A stretch of 64,000 bases of DNA from Chloroflexota bacterium (GTDB lineage Bacteria; Chloroflexota; Dehalococcoidia; JACPEP01). This document shows, in pieces, positions 18,112 through 26,203 of this stretch. Numbering within the stretch: the first letter of the stretch is position 1; each line of letters starts with the position of its first letter. The translations under genes were made by a program, and so were the position numbers. The stretch covers positions 87,794-151,793 of the forward strand of contig JACPEP010000042.1 of the NCBI GenBank assembly GCA_016183425.1, written 5' to 3'. The notes beneath the pieces were generated by a model, which saw only the letters and a program-made list of their open reading frames with translations, searched no databases and was not told the DNA's origin.

Positions 18112-19536
18112 GTGCTTTTACCCTGTAAGCATGATGCCAGTGCTGTCGATCAGGTCGAACCAGCCATTGATCTTTTGCGGCATTTAGATGGTCAACATCC
18201 AGATGTTCTAAAGGCTCATGGGCTAGAACCAGCCGATTATCATTCGAAGCTGGTCTTCCGATCTGCTATTGAGAGCATAAGAGGAACATACATAGCTTCG
18301 TCCCTGACGCAAAGGCAAGGGCTAGTAGCAGATGTTCTTGAAACAATGAAGCAGAACGACCTTATTGAAGATAGCATGCTGGAGAGCAAGCAACTAAGCC
18401 TATTCGAAGAGTCGGATCATGTCGAGTTAGATGCTCGCCTGTGGGGTGGCTCCTTCAATGCCAAAGAAAGTTCGTTGCACCAGCTAGCTCCTTATGTGGG
18501 GAAGCTGAAATCAGGGATGGTTCGTGTGCTAATTGATTTGTATTCTCGACCCGGCGATGTCGTCTTCGACCCGTTTTGTGGCTCCGGAGTAGTACCGCTT
18601 GAATGTGTTCTTCTTGGCCGTCATGCAATAGCGAATGACCTTAGCCCATACGCTTACGTCATAACGCGCGGGAAACTTTCAGCCCCGGATAGTAAACACG
18701 ATGCTTTGCTGGAAGCGGAGGATGTTATTAGGGAAGTTGAACTTCGGAAATCTTCAATTGATCCAGAGATTGCACCGGATTGGGTTCGCAGGTTTTTCCA
18801 CCCTGAAACCTTTAAAGAGGTTCGTGCCGCCTTTCAGGTATTGAAGGAGCGGCAAAATTACTTCTTGATGGCTTGTCTTTTGGGCATATTGCACCATGTG
18901 CGCCCCGGTTTTCTTTCCTATCCAGCGAGCCACCTCACTCCTTACCTGCGTCCTAAGATGTATCCTCCTGAAAAGTTCCCTCATATGTATTCATACCGCG
19001 ATTTGAAGTCCAGGCTCCTTGCCAAGGTTGAACGAGCCTATCGGCGAAGCATGTTTACACATTTGAGGGATCAACCTACTTGGACGGTATTACAAGAGAA
19101 TACGATGAACCTATCCATACCCAGTGCTTCTGTGAATACTGTTATTTCAAGCCCGCCTTACTTTGGTGCCCTAGATTATGCAAGGGATAACAGACTCAGA
19201 TTGTGGTTCCTCGGTGTGCCTGATTGGAAGCAATTGGATCGTTCATTAACAGCGAGCGATCAAGTGTATGTTCCTCAGATGACGCAGTGTCTAAAAGAGC
19301 TCGACAGGGTTTTGAGAGACGGCGGCTATTGCGTTCTTGTATTAGGTGATGTTGAGCGGAACGGTTCAAAAAAGCATACAGCTAATATCGTTTGTGAATT
19401 GGCTCGAGAGGTAAGCAATGGCCGTATGATAACGAAGTTCATTTATGTCGACGAGATACCAGATATTAGGCGCTCAAGGCGTAGAACTAGGACAACAAAA
19501 TGCGAGCAGATACTCGTGATGCAAAAAATCGAATAA
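18112..19536 (+). CDS. DNA methyltransferase (N4/N6 amino-methylase type)
   Basis: 474 residues. The SAM-binding motif DPFCGSG (about residue 150) comes before the catalytic motif SSPPYFG (about 344), the alpha or gamma motif order. SPPY is typical of N4-cytosine and some N6-adenine enzymes. GTG start with GGAG 7 bp upstream. No restriction endonuclease lies beside it, so it looks like an orphan methylase. It is visibly richer in A/T than the flanking hydroxylase and hydro-lyase genes and breaks an otherwise metabolic operon, which suggests later insertion. Confidence 0.85.
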   Translation: MLLPCKHDASAVDQVEPAIDLLRHLDGQHPDVLKAHGLEPADYHSKLVFRSAIESIRGTYIASSLTQRQGLVADVLETMKQNDLIEDSMLESKQLSLFEESDHVELDARLWGGSFNAKESSLHQLAPYVGKLKSGMVRVLIDLYSRPGDVVFDPFCGSGVVPLECVLLGRHAIANDLSPYAYVITRGKLSAPDSKHDALLEAEDVIREVELRKSSIDPEIAPDWVRRFFHPETFKEVRAAFQVLKERQNYFLMACLLGILHHVRPGFLSYPASHLTPYLRPKMYPPEKFPHMYSYRDLKSRLLAKVERAYRRSMFTHLRDQPTWTVLQENTMNLSIPSASVNTVISSPPYFGALDYARDNRLRLWFLGVPDWKQLDRSLTASDQVYVPQMTQCLKELDRVLRDGGYCVLVLGDVERNGSKKHTANIVCELAREVSNGRMITKFIYVDEIPDIRRSRRRTRTTKCEQILVMQKIE

Positions 19537-19564
19537 CCAGGGATAAACAAGAGGTCAAACAGCC

Positions 19565-20830
19565 ATGGCCATGACCCTCTCTGAGAAAATACTGGCCCGA
19601 GCGGCGGGACGGGCGGAGGTGTCTCCCGGAGAGATCGTGGAGGTGCCCGTAGATGTGGCTATGATCCACGAGGGCACCGGTCCCCTGGCCCTCAAGTCCT
19701 TCCGCAGCCTGGGACTGGAAAAGGTCTGGGACCCCAGCAAGGTGGTGGTCATCCTGGATCACTACGCGCCCTCCCCATCGGAGGCGGCGGCGGAGAACCA
19801 GAAGATGCTCCGAGACTTTGCCAAGGAGCAAGGCATCGCCGCCTTCTACGATATCGACCAGGGGATCTGTCACCAGGTGCTGCCGGAGAAAGGCCACGCC
19901 CTGCCCGGACAAATCCTGGTGGGCACCGACTCCCATACCTGCACTGCCGGCGCCCTGGGCGTATTCGCCACCGGCATCGGCTCCACGGAGATGGCCGGCG
20001 TCTTCGCCACCGGACGCATCTGGTTCAAGGTGCCCGAAAGCCTGAAGCTGGTGTATCGCGGCTCTATTCCCCCTTACATCACACCCATGGACATTATTCT
20101 GGCCACCATGAAGCGGCTCACCTCGGAGGGAGGCAACTACAAGGCCCTGGAGTTCGCCGGCCCCGTGGTGGAGGCCATGACCGTGGGCCAGCGCATGACC
20201 CTGTGCAACATGGCCATCGAGATGGGGGGTAAGGTGGGCATGGTGGCTCCCGATGCGGTGACCTTGGCCTACCTTCGGGATCGAGCGAAGGAGCCTTTCC
20301 AGGCGCTGGCTCCCGACGCTGACGCCACCTACGAAGAAACCATAGAGTTCGACATCTCCCGCCTGGTGCCCCAGGTGGCCTGCCCCCACAGCGTGGACAA
20401 CGTTCGGGACATAGGGGAGGTGGAGGGCACCACTATCCACCAGGCTTTCCTGGGCACCTGCACCAACGGCCGCCTGGAAGACCTACGCCTGGGAGCGGCG
20501 GTGGTGAAAGGCAAAAAGATACCCCCGTCGGTGCGGATGATAGTCATCCCCGCCTCTCGGGAGGTTTTTCTGGGGGCGCTCAAAGAGGGGCTGGTGCAGA
20601 CCTTTGTGGAGGCAGGGGCCATCGTCGCCAACCCCAACTGCGGCCCCTGCTGCGGCAACCACCAGGGGATCCTGGCTCCGGGGGAGGTGTGCCTCTCTAC
20701 CGCCAATCGCAACTTCTCGGGGCGCATGGGACGGGGAGCCCAGCTATATCTCGCCTCCCCCCAGGTGGTGGCCGCCTCGGCGGTGGCGGGAAGGATAGTC
20801 CACCCCGCCCGCCTCTGGCAGGCCGGATAA
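19565..20830 (+). CDS. aconitase superfamily hydro-lyase, large subunit (LeuC-like)
   Basis: 421 residues, the length of the single-domain prokaryotic isopropylmalate/homoaconitate isomerase large subunit. The [4Fe-4S] ligands are Cys 299 (GTCTNGR), 359 and 362 (NCGPCCG); DSHTCTAGALG near residue 122 is a family signature. With the next gene it would isomerise or hydrate a hydroxy-di/tricarboxylate. No leuA or leuB is close, and the surroundings are catabolic, so leucine synthesis is not the obvious role; 2,3-dimethylmalate, homoaconitate or citramalate-type substrates are alternatives. Confidence 0.9.
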   Translation: MAMTLSEKILARAAGRAEVSPGEIVEVPVDVAMIHEGTGPLALKSFRSLGLEKVWDPSKVVVILDHYAPSPSEAAAENQKMLRDFAKEQGIAAFYDIDQGICHQVLPEKGHALPGQILVGTDSHTCTAGALGVFATGIGSTEMAGVFATGRIWFKVPESLKLVYRGSIPPYITPMDIILATMKRLTSEGGNYKALEFAGPVVEAMTVGQRMTLCNMAIEMGGKVGMVAPDAVTLAYLRDRAKEPFQALAPDADATYEETIEFDISRLVPQVACPHSVDNVRDIGEVEGTTIHQAFLGTCTNGRLEDLRLGAAVVKGKKIPPSVRMIVIPASREVFLGALKEGLVQTFVEAGAIVANPNCGPCCGNHQGILAPGEVCLSTANRNFSGRMGRGAQLYLASPQVVAASAVAGRIVHPARLWQAG

Positions 20831-20842
20831 GGGAGAAGACGT

Positions 20843-21337
20843 ATGCCTATCACGGGGCGGGCCTGGGTATTCGGGGACAAGGTAGACACCGACGTTATTC
20901 TGCCGGGGAAGTACCTGGTGCTCTCCGATGAAGGAGAGCTGGGCAAGCACGCCTTGGAAGGTTTCGACCCGGGATTTGTCACCAAGGTACAGCCGGGGGA
21001 CATCATCGTCGGCGGGCGCTATTTCGGCTGCGGCTCCAGCCGAGAGCAGGCCCCCGTGGCCCTCAAAGGGGTCGGCATCGCCGCCGTGGTCGCCGAGACC
21101 TTTGCCCGCATCTTCTACCGAAACGCCCTGAACATCGGCCTGCCTGCTCTAGAGTGCCGGGCGCGGCACCTCTTCCAAGATGGAGACCCGGTGTCCTTGA
21201 ATCTAGAGACCGGAGAGATACGCAATCTAAGGACTGGACAGATGGCCCAGGCCAAGCCCATCCCTCCCTTCATGATGGACATCATCGCCGCCGGCGGACT
21301 GATGAACAAGATCAGGGTATCGTTGCCAAAGGGCTGA
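20843..21337 (+). CDS. aconitase superfamily hydro-lyase, small subunit (LeuD-like)
   Basis: 164 residues, the swivel domain partner of the preceding gene 12 bp upstream. VDTDVILPGKYL (near residue 14) and GCGSSREQAPVAL (near 60) are the substrate-binding signatures. GGGAGAAG precedes the ATG. Confidence 0.92.
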   Translation: MPITGRAWVFGDKVDTDVILPGKYLVLSDEGELGKHALEGFDPGFVTKVQPGDIIVGGRYFGCGSSREQAPVALKGVGIAAVVAETFARIFYRNALNIGLPALECRARHLFQDGDPVSLNLETGEIRNLRTGQMAQAKPIPPFMMDIIAAGGLMNKIRVSLPKG

Positions 21338-21364
21338 CCCGGGTGTAGAAAGGGGTTTTTAAGT

Positions 21365-22006
21365 ATGCAGTTTCCCAGGCTGTCTGCAGAGCTTATTGAA
21401 GAGCTAAAGAAGTATGACACCTCGGGTTTCTCCGACGCCTTCGACGAGCTGGGTATCCAGGGGGTCATTACCGGTATCTTGCCTTTGACGCCGGGGATGA
21501 AGGTAGTGGGGCCGGCGGTGACCACCCGCTCTCGGGATGTGCGTCCCTCCGCCCCCACCGCCGATCTGGGGAAGGTAGTCATGGCCTGCCAGTCGGGGGA
21601 CGTGGTGGTGGTGGATGCCTCAGGCGCCGAGGCCGGCACCTGGGGCGGCCTTATGACCCTCATCGCCCAGAACCGGGGCGTGGCCGGCGTCATCATCGAT
21701 GGCTGCACCCGGGACGCTGCCGAAATCAGGGAGGCCCAGTTTCCTTGCTGGACTACCGGGGTTGTCCCCTACTCCGTGGTCACCCGCCTCAAGACCCTGT
21801 CCATCAACGAGCCGGTGACCGTTAGGGGAGTGACCGTTTACCCCGGCGATATCATCCTGGCCGACGACGATGGCGCGGTGGTGGTACGGCCGCAGCAGTT
21901 GGAAGAGGTTCTGCCCCGAGTACGGGCTCACTACGAATGGGAGCAGAAAACCAAAGACGAGCTTCGTCGGGGCATCTTCGACTCTATTAAGAAGCGGGTC
22001 ACCTAG
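21365..22006 (+). CDS. RraA-like / 4-hydroxy-4-methyl-2-oxoglutarate aldolase family protein
   Basis: 213 residues. The family signature is the GGLMTLIAQNRG segment and DGCTRD (about residues 116-121), where Arg and Asp bind the pyruvate moiety and metal in HMG/CHA aldolases. Family members are class II pyruvate aldolases and oxaloacetate decarboxylases of aromatic degradation, or RNase E inhibitors. Position after a hydro-lyase in a catabolic block favours the aldolase/decarboxylase role. Confidence 0.88.
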   Translation: MQFPRLSAELIEELKKYDTSGFSDAFDELGIQGVITGILPLTPGMKVVGPAVTTRSRDVRPSAPTADLGKVVMACQSGDVVVVDASGAEAGTWGGLMTLIAQNRGVAGVIIDGCTRDAAEIREAQFPCWTTGVVPYSVVTRLKTLSINEPVTVRGVTVYPGDIILADDDGAVVVRPQQLEEVLPRVRAHYEWEQKTKDELRRGIFDSIKKRVT

Positions 22007-22037
22007 AGTCCTTGCCGCCTTTGAAGAAGGAGTAGCA

Positions 22038-22892
22038 GTGAAGTTTGACCTTCTTGAGCCCAACTCAGTAGCCGAGGCCTGCTCCATGCTCGCCCAGCAT
22101 GGGGAGGAAACCAAAGCCATAGCTGGCGGCACCGCCCTGCTTCAGTTCCTGAAGCAAGGGCTTCTCCATCCCACACACCTGGTGAACCTCTCCCGTCTGC
22201 GCGAGCTAGATGGTATCGTGTACGATGTGGACAAAGGGCTGCGCATCGGCGCCCTGTCTACCCACGCCGCCCTGGAGAGCTCCCCTCTGCTTCGCCGCCG
22301 TTTTCTCCTTTTGGCGGAGGTTGCTCACCGGGTGGCCTCACCTCGCATCCGCAACATGGCCACCCTAGGTGGTAGCCTGTGCCACGGCGACCCCAACCAG
22401 GACACCCCGGCTGCCCTTATGGCTCTGGACGCCCAGGTGAGGCTGGTGGGCCCCCAGGGGGAAAGACAGGTAGCCCTGGAGGACTTTTTGGTGGACTATT
22501 ATGAGACCGCCCTCGCCGAGGGGGAAATTCTCGCCCAGGTTCTGGTGCCCGATGTCTCCCCCGATACCCGCTGGTGCCACATCAAGTATACCCCCCGCTC
22601 CACTCAGGACTTCGCCACAGTGGGGGTGGTGGTGGCTCTCCGGATGAATGAGCGCCGGGTGGAAGGGGCGAGGATCGTCCTCAACGCCGTCGCTCATCGG
22701 GTGATGAGGGCCCGCCGAGCGGAAGCTCTCCTCCTGGGCCAGTCCCCAGAGGACGACCTCCTGGCAGCCGCCGGGCGAGAGGCCGCCACCGAAGTTGAGC
22801 CCCTCAGCGACATCCGGGGCTCCGCAGGGTACAAGCGGGAGATGGTGGCCGTCTTCGTCCAGCGGTCACTGCGGCAGGCCCTGGGGGTATAA
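22038..22892 (+). CDS. molybdenum hydroxylase FAD-binding (medium) subunit
   Basis: 284 residues from a GTG preceded by GAAGGAG; the longer frame upstream overlaps the previous gene and is not expected to be real. The FAD motifs are AGGTALL (about residue 32) and RNMATLGGSLCHGDP (about 106). This is the CoxM/XdhB-type partner of 15346-18096, though placed 3.9 kb downstream after a methylase, two hydro-lyase genes and an aldolase-like gene. No other FAD subunit is in the window, so these three probably form one enzyme. Confidence 0.9.
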   Translation: MKFDLLEPNSVAEACSMLAQHGEETKAIAGGTALLQFLKQGLLHPTHLVNLSRLRELDGIVYDVDKGLRIGALSTHAALESSPLLRRRFLLLAEVAHRVASPRIRNMATLGGSLCHGDPNQDTPAALMALDAQVRLVGPQGERQVALEDFLVDYYETALAEGEILAQVLVPDVSPDTRWCHIKYTPRSTQDFATVGVVVALRMNERRVEGARIVLNAVAHRVMRARRAEALLLGQSPEDDLLAAAGREAATEVEPLSDIRGSAGYKREMVAVFVQRSLRQALGV

Positions 22893-22914
22893 AATAAAAA
22901 AGGAGCATCAAAAT

Positions 22915-23091
22915 ATGGATAAACGTGACCCCACGATTGTTTGGATAGTAGTAAAGGTTGAAAGCGGTATTCCTGTATGCGCTGAAGCCTTTCACCATCA
23001 ATCTTCTGCTCAAGAAAGAGAAGCACAACTGCGGGCTGAGTTGAATGTCGAAAGTGATGAGGTGGGACTATTTGCCTCAATAACAGCCTAA
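22915..23091 (+). CDS. small hypothetical protein (58 aa)
   Basis: Starts at ATG 22915 after AAAAGGAG, 22 bp downstream of the FAD subunit. The start IVWIVVKVESGIP resembles a beta strand and the rest is charged and helical with a QxREAQLRAEL stretch. No family recognised. Good ribosome site and operon position make it plausible. Confidence 0.55.
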   Translation: MDKRDPTIVWIVVKVESGIPVCAEAFHHQSSAQEREAQLRAELNVESDEVGLFASITA

Positions 23092-23124
23092 TCAGGCGAA
23101 ACTACGAAAGGAGGACTGACTGCC

Positions 23125-23214
23125 ATGACCCTTATCCTGAACAACGACGAGATCCAGCAGATGCTCACCATGGACACCTGCCTCTATGTATCGGAGGACA
23201 TAAAATCGGTATAA
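23125..23214 (+). pseudogene. 5' fragment of an ornithine cyclodeaminase-like gene
   Basis: The first 20 codons are about 87% identical in DNA to the start of the intact gene at 23916 (both begin MTLILNN and include TMDTCL), including an upstream AGGAGG. The match then breaks with an internal deletion and the frame stops after 29 codons. The divergence suggests an old paralogue remnant rather than a recent duplication. The DUF4258/YgiT module lies between fragment and intact copy. Confidence 0.8.
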
Positions 23215-23298
23215 AATATTGGTATTAGGTTTTTCGGAGACTGCTACAGCTAGTTATCTATAGGGAGAATCGTCGCAAAGAAAACGCTTGGAGGCTGT

Positions 23299-23625
23299 TT
23301 GGAAAAGACGCTGCTTGAGGGAATCCAGGCCGGGGTTAAAAAGAGAGATTACCGTTTCACACTTCATGCCGGGGATCGCATGACGGAAGGGCACATTTCT
23401 GTGAGAGAGACTGAGGAAGCCCTCTTGAGCAGTGATGCAGAGATGATAGAGGATTATCCCGAAGACCGCCGCGGCCTCAGTTGTCTTATTTTGGGCATAA
23501 CTGGAGGCCGTCGGCCATTGCATATACAATGCACCTATCCACCCAATGTGGTGGTTATAACCGCCTACGAGCCGAAGGCTGAGGAGTGGATAGACTGGAA
23601 GGTAAGGAAGGGGGGCAAAGGATGA
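23299..23625 (+). CDS. DUF4258 domain protein, probable toxin-type partner
   Basis: 108 residues from a TTG start after GGAGG. The HAGDRMTEGHISVRETEEAL block, the EDYPEDRRG turn and PLHIQCTY match DUF4258, small proteins commonly encoded directly before YgiT-like zinc-finger proteins. The overlapping ATGA with the next gene shows translational coupling. Toxin activity is inferred from this arrangement, not from residues. Confidence 0.75.
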   Translation: MEKTLLEGIQAGVKKRDYRFTLHAGDRMTEGHISVRETEEALLSSDAEMIEDYPEDRRGLSCLILGITGGRRPLHIQCTYPPNVVVITAYEPKAEEWIDWKVRKGGKG

Positions 23626-23858
23626 AAAGGTGTCCATTATGTGGTGGTGAGCTAGAGGAGAGGACGATTACTCACCCCCAGGAGTATAAGGAGAGAATCA
23701 TCATTCTGGAGAATGTGCCTGCGGAAGTATGTCGCCAGTGTGGTGAGGTGCTGCTGCGCCCCGATGTCCTCGAGAGGGTGCAGGAAGTGGTGTGGTCTGA
23801 TACGGCACCCAAGCGCATGACCTCCGTGCCTGTTTATGACCTGGCAGAGGTAGGTTAG
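23622..23858 (+). CDS. YgiT-type zinc-finger protein (MqsA N-domain-like antitoxin candidate)
   Basis: 78 residues with CPLCGGEL at the N-terminus and CRQCGEVLL about 35 residues later, a CxxC/CxxC zinc site as in the N-terminal domain of MqsA-family antitoxins. It lacks the C-terminal HTH of full MqsA. Start overlaps the DUF4258 stop by 4 bp. Confidence 0.8.
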   Translation: MKRCPLCGGELEERTITHPQEYKERIIILENVPAEVCRQCGEVLLRPDVLERVQEVVWSDTAPKRMTSVPVYDLAEVG

Positions 23859-23915
23859 AACCAAGGGAACACATAACGTAATCTGGCTGAAACTGTTAGA
23901 GGAGGCCTAATCGTC

Positions 23916-24998
23916 ATGACCCTTATCCTGAACAACGAAGAGATCGAAAAAGTGCTTACCATGGACACCTGCCTTCAAGTGCTGGAGGATATGTATCGGG
24001 AGCTGGGCACCGATCGAGCCATTAACATCCCCCGCTCCGACCTCATCGTCCCTTCGGATCACCCCGATCGCGTCCACGCCTTCAAGACCATGAGCGGCGG
24101 CGTGCCCAAAATAGGGGTCACCGCTCTGCGCCTTAACTCCGACATCGTTAACTGGCCGGAGCGCCAGGGAACGCGGCGCCGAGAAAAGGTGCCCGCGGCA
24201 CCAGGGGGCAAATGGCTGGGGCTCATCCTCCTCTTCAGCAACCAGAACGGCGAGCTTCTCTCCATCTTCCCCGATGGTATTGTGCAGCGAATGCGGGTGG
24301 GGGCCACCAACGGCCTGGGGGCCAAGTACCTGGCCCGCAAGGATGCCGCCACCGTCGGCCTCCTGGGGTCAGGGTGGCAGGCGGGGACCCAGCTCATGGC
24401 CTTTTGCGGCGTGCGCCAGATTCGCCTCATCAAAGTCTTCAGCCCCAACCCCGACCACCGCCAGGCCTTCGCCCGGGAGATGAACGAAACATTGGGGGTG
24501 CCCGTCCGCCCCGTAGACAGCGCCGAGGAGGCGGTGAAGGATGTGGACATCCTGGCCGCCGCCACCAACGCCATCCGACCCGTGATAAGGCCGGAGTGGC
24601 TGGCTCCGGGAATCCATGTCAGCGCCATCAAACGGCAGGAGGTGGACGAGACTATCTTCCAGGGCTGCCACCCTATTTTCTTCCACACCACGGAGTATCT
24701 GGGCGAGGCGAACTATGCCCTCAAAGAGGTAGAACCTCGCATCCCCGAAATCCACGGGGGCTGGTGGCAGGAGCCGGAAAAGATAATGGCCCGGTGGGAG
24801 ATTCACGACCTCAAAGAGCTGGTCACGGGAAGGCTCCTCGGCCGCACCGATGACGGGCAGACCACCTGCTTTCTCAACAACATCGGGATGGGCGTCCAGT
24901 TCGCCGCTGTGGGAGCCAGGGTCTATCAACTGGCCCGAGAGAAGGGCCTGGGGCGGGAGATAGACACCGACTGGTTTCTGCAAACGGTACACCCCTAG
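23916..24998 (+). CDS. ornithine cyclodeaminase/mu-crystallin family protein
   Basis: 360 residues, slightly longer than typical. The Rossmann signature GLLGSGWQAG is at 148-157, followed by a region for NAD(P). RMRVGATNGLGAKYLAR before it is the family substrate/hydride region. Members are ornithine cyclodeaminases, ketimine reductases, or amino/imino acid dehydrogenases. AGAGGAGG precedes the ATG. It sits at the end of the catabolic block, just before the island bordered by fragments of the methyltransferase gene. Confidence 0.88.
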   Translation: MTLILNNEEIEKVLTMDTCLQVLEDMYRELGTDRAINIPRSDLIVPSDHPDRVHAFKTMSGGVPKIGVTALRLNSDIVNWPERQGTRRREKVPAAPGGKWLGLILLFSNQNGELLSIFPDGIVQRMRVGATNGLGAKYLARKDAATVGLLGSGWQAGTQLMAFCGVRQIRLIKVFSPNPDHRQAFAREMNETLGVPVRPVDSAEEAVKDVDILAAATNAIRPVIRPEWLAPGIHVSAIKRQEVDETIFQGCHPIFFHTTEYLGEANYALKEVEPRIPEIHGGWWQEPEKIMARWEIHDLKELVTGRLLGRTDDGQTTCFLNNIGMGVQFAAVGARVYQLAREKGLGREIDTDWFLQTVHP

Positions 24999-25115
24999 AA
25001 GCCATGATGGACCTAGCCCTCGTTCAGGAGGTCAACGACCTCTTTTCGCCCTTCTACCCCTATGTGGCCCGCCAGATCGCCCACGCCTACGGGCGAGAAG
25101 AGGGCCAGACTAGCC
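24999..25115 (+). pseudogene. 5' fragment of the methyltransferase gene (left direct repeat of the island)
   Basis: About 110 bp, beginning GAAGCCATGA and coding QEVNDLF-PFYPYVARQIAHAYG, is about 91% identical to 29053-29155, the start of the intact methyltransferase gene. Similarity ends near 25115 and the continuing frame is unrelated. With the intact copy it forms a direct repeat around the 25.1-29.0 kb island. Confidence 0.8.
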
Positions 25116-25217
25116 AGGTGGTGGCTCGGGGAGGGTGGCCGGAGGGGGGATCAACCCCGCCTCGATGGCGATGTCTCCCCCGTTGGCGATGGTCACGCGG
25201 ACCGCCATACGCCATTG

Positions 25218-26168
25218 TTACGGAGCTTTCAAAGCCGCCCGAACTTGCACGAAAGGTGCCATCTCCTGGAAACGGTAAAAGGCCTGGCGCGGATTCAAGT
25301 TCTCATCGCACAGACCAAAGTTTGCGAAGGGAACATCTGCGATGGTATTGTAAGCGGCCATCAGGATCCACGGACGATTAAAGCGGAGCTTCCCCAGAGC
25401 ATCCTGAATCCGTGCCGCCTGCGTCGCCTCGTCCATATCCTCTGGAACTTTCCAACTACCATACTCGGTGACCCAAATCAGCTTATTTTCATCACCGTTG
25501 GCCTCCATGTTAGCCCGAAGATTGTCCAGACCGGTGGCATCCAAAGGATTGCTTTTGGGATCCGGGTAAGGGTGAACCGCCACGGCATCATAGTATGGCT
25601 GTCCCCCATTAGCTCGAATATCGTCTAGGTAGCCCGTATCTGCCCCATCGAGGCCCCCAATGGATACCACGGCGTTCGGATTGCCCACCTTTACGCCTTG
25701 ATAGCAGCGCTGGAGCCACTTGGTATACTCCGCTGGGTCTCGGGTATGCCATCCGTTTGCATTCTCCTCATTCCAATACTCCCAGTATTTGATCCGGCCC
25801 AGGAAGTGCGCCGCCACCTCAGCGCAAGCATCGATAAAAGCCTGAGCGTACTGTTCGTCGGGAGGCCACTGGTAATTATTGTCCGCCCCTGGTGGCAAGG
25901 CCCAGTTTGGTGTGGTAGCAATTTGCCCAATGACCTCAAAACCATGGACAATAGAGATATCCACCGCCTCGTCATAGGTGACACCAATATCTGGGTTTAT
26001 GGCGCTCCAATTGTATTGCCCCACGCCGGTCCAGATGTGTACGAGGTCAATACCGTCTCTGGTACTGGTGCAGTGGGCCTCCTTCATCTTGTCCGCCTGA
26101 GCTTGACGAGAAGCGCCTGGAGTAATAGGCTTCCCGTAGTCCATCCCGAAGATCAAATGGCCTGGCAC
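25218..26168 (-). CDS. clan GH-A glycoside hydrolase-like protein
   Basis: 316 residues with a TIM-barrel hydrolase pattern. The acid/base is the Glu of EYWNEENANGW (about residue 134) and the nucleophile the Glu of WVTEYGSW (about 233), spaced as in GH39/GH5-like enzymes; PNWALP and HPYPDP loops fit the active site. No signal peptide is visible, unusual for a polysaccharide hydrolase, but the gene follows a lipoprotein gene. Last gene of the leftward island operon. Exact GH family uncertain. Confidence 0.75.
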   Translation of the reverse strand: MPGHLIFGMDYGKPITPGASRQAQADKMKEAHCTSTRDGIDLVHIWTGVGQYNWSAINPDIGVTYDEAVDISIVHGFEVIGQIATTPNWALPPGADNNYQWPPDEQYAQAFIDACAEVAAHFLGRIKYWEYWNEENANGWHTRDPAEYTKWLQRCYQGVKVGNPNAVVSIGGLDGADTGYLDDIRANGGQPYYDAVAVHPYPDPKSNPLDATGLDNLRANMEANGDENKLIWVTEYGSWKVPEDMDEATQAARIQDALGKLRFNRPWILMAAYNTIADVPFANFGLCDENLNPRQAFYRFQEMAPFVQVRAALKAP

Positions 26169-26203
26169 TTCACCCTCCTTTCCGCTAAATAAACGTTGAA
26201 TTC

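Noticed and set aside
20329..21006. 225-residue frame on the minus strand
   Set aside because: Overlaps the LeuC/LeuD-like genes, no start site or homology signal.
19565..21337. Leucine biosynthesis leuCD
   Set aside because: No leuA or leuB nearby and the neighbours are catabolic; kept as LeuCD-like.
15346..22892. Aerobic CO dehydrogenase (coxMSL)
   Set aside because: The large subunit has GAFRGFG rather than the AYxCSFR loop of form I; neighbours are not cox accessory genes.
25004..25381. 125-residue frame on the plus strand
   Set aside because: Only its first ~37 codons resemble the methyltransferase; the remainder runs over the hydrolase gene and is noise. Annotated as a gene fragment instead.
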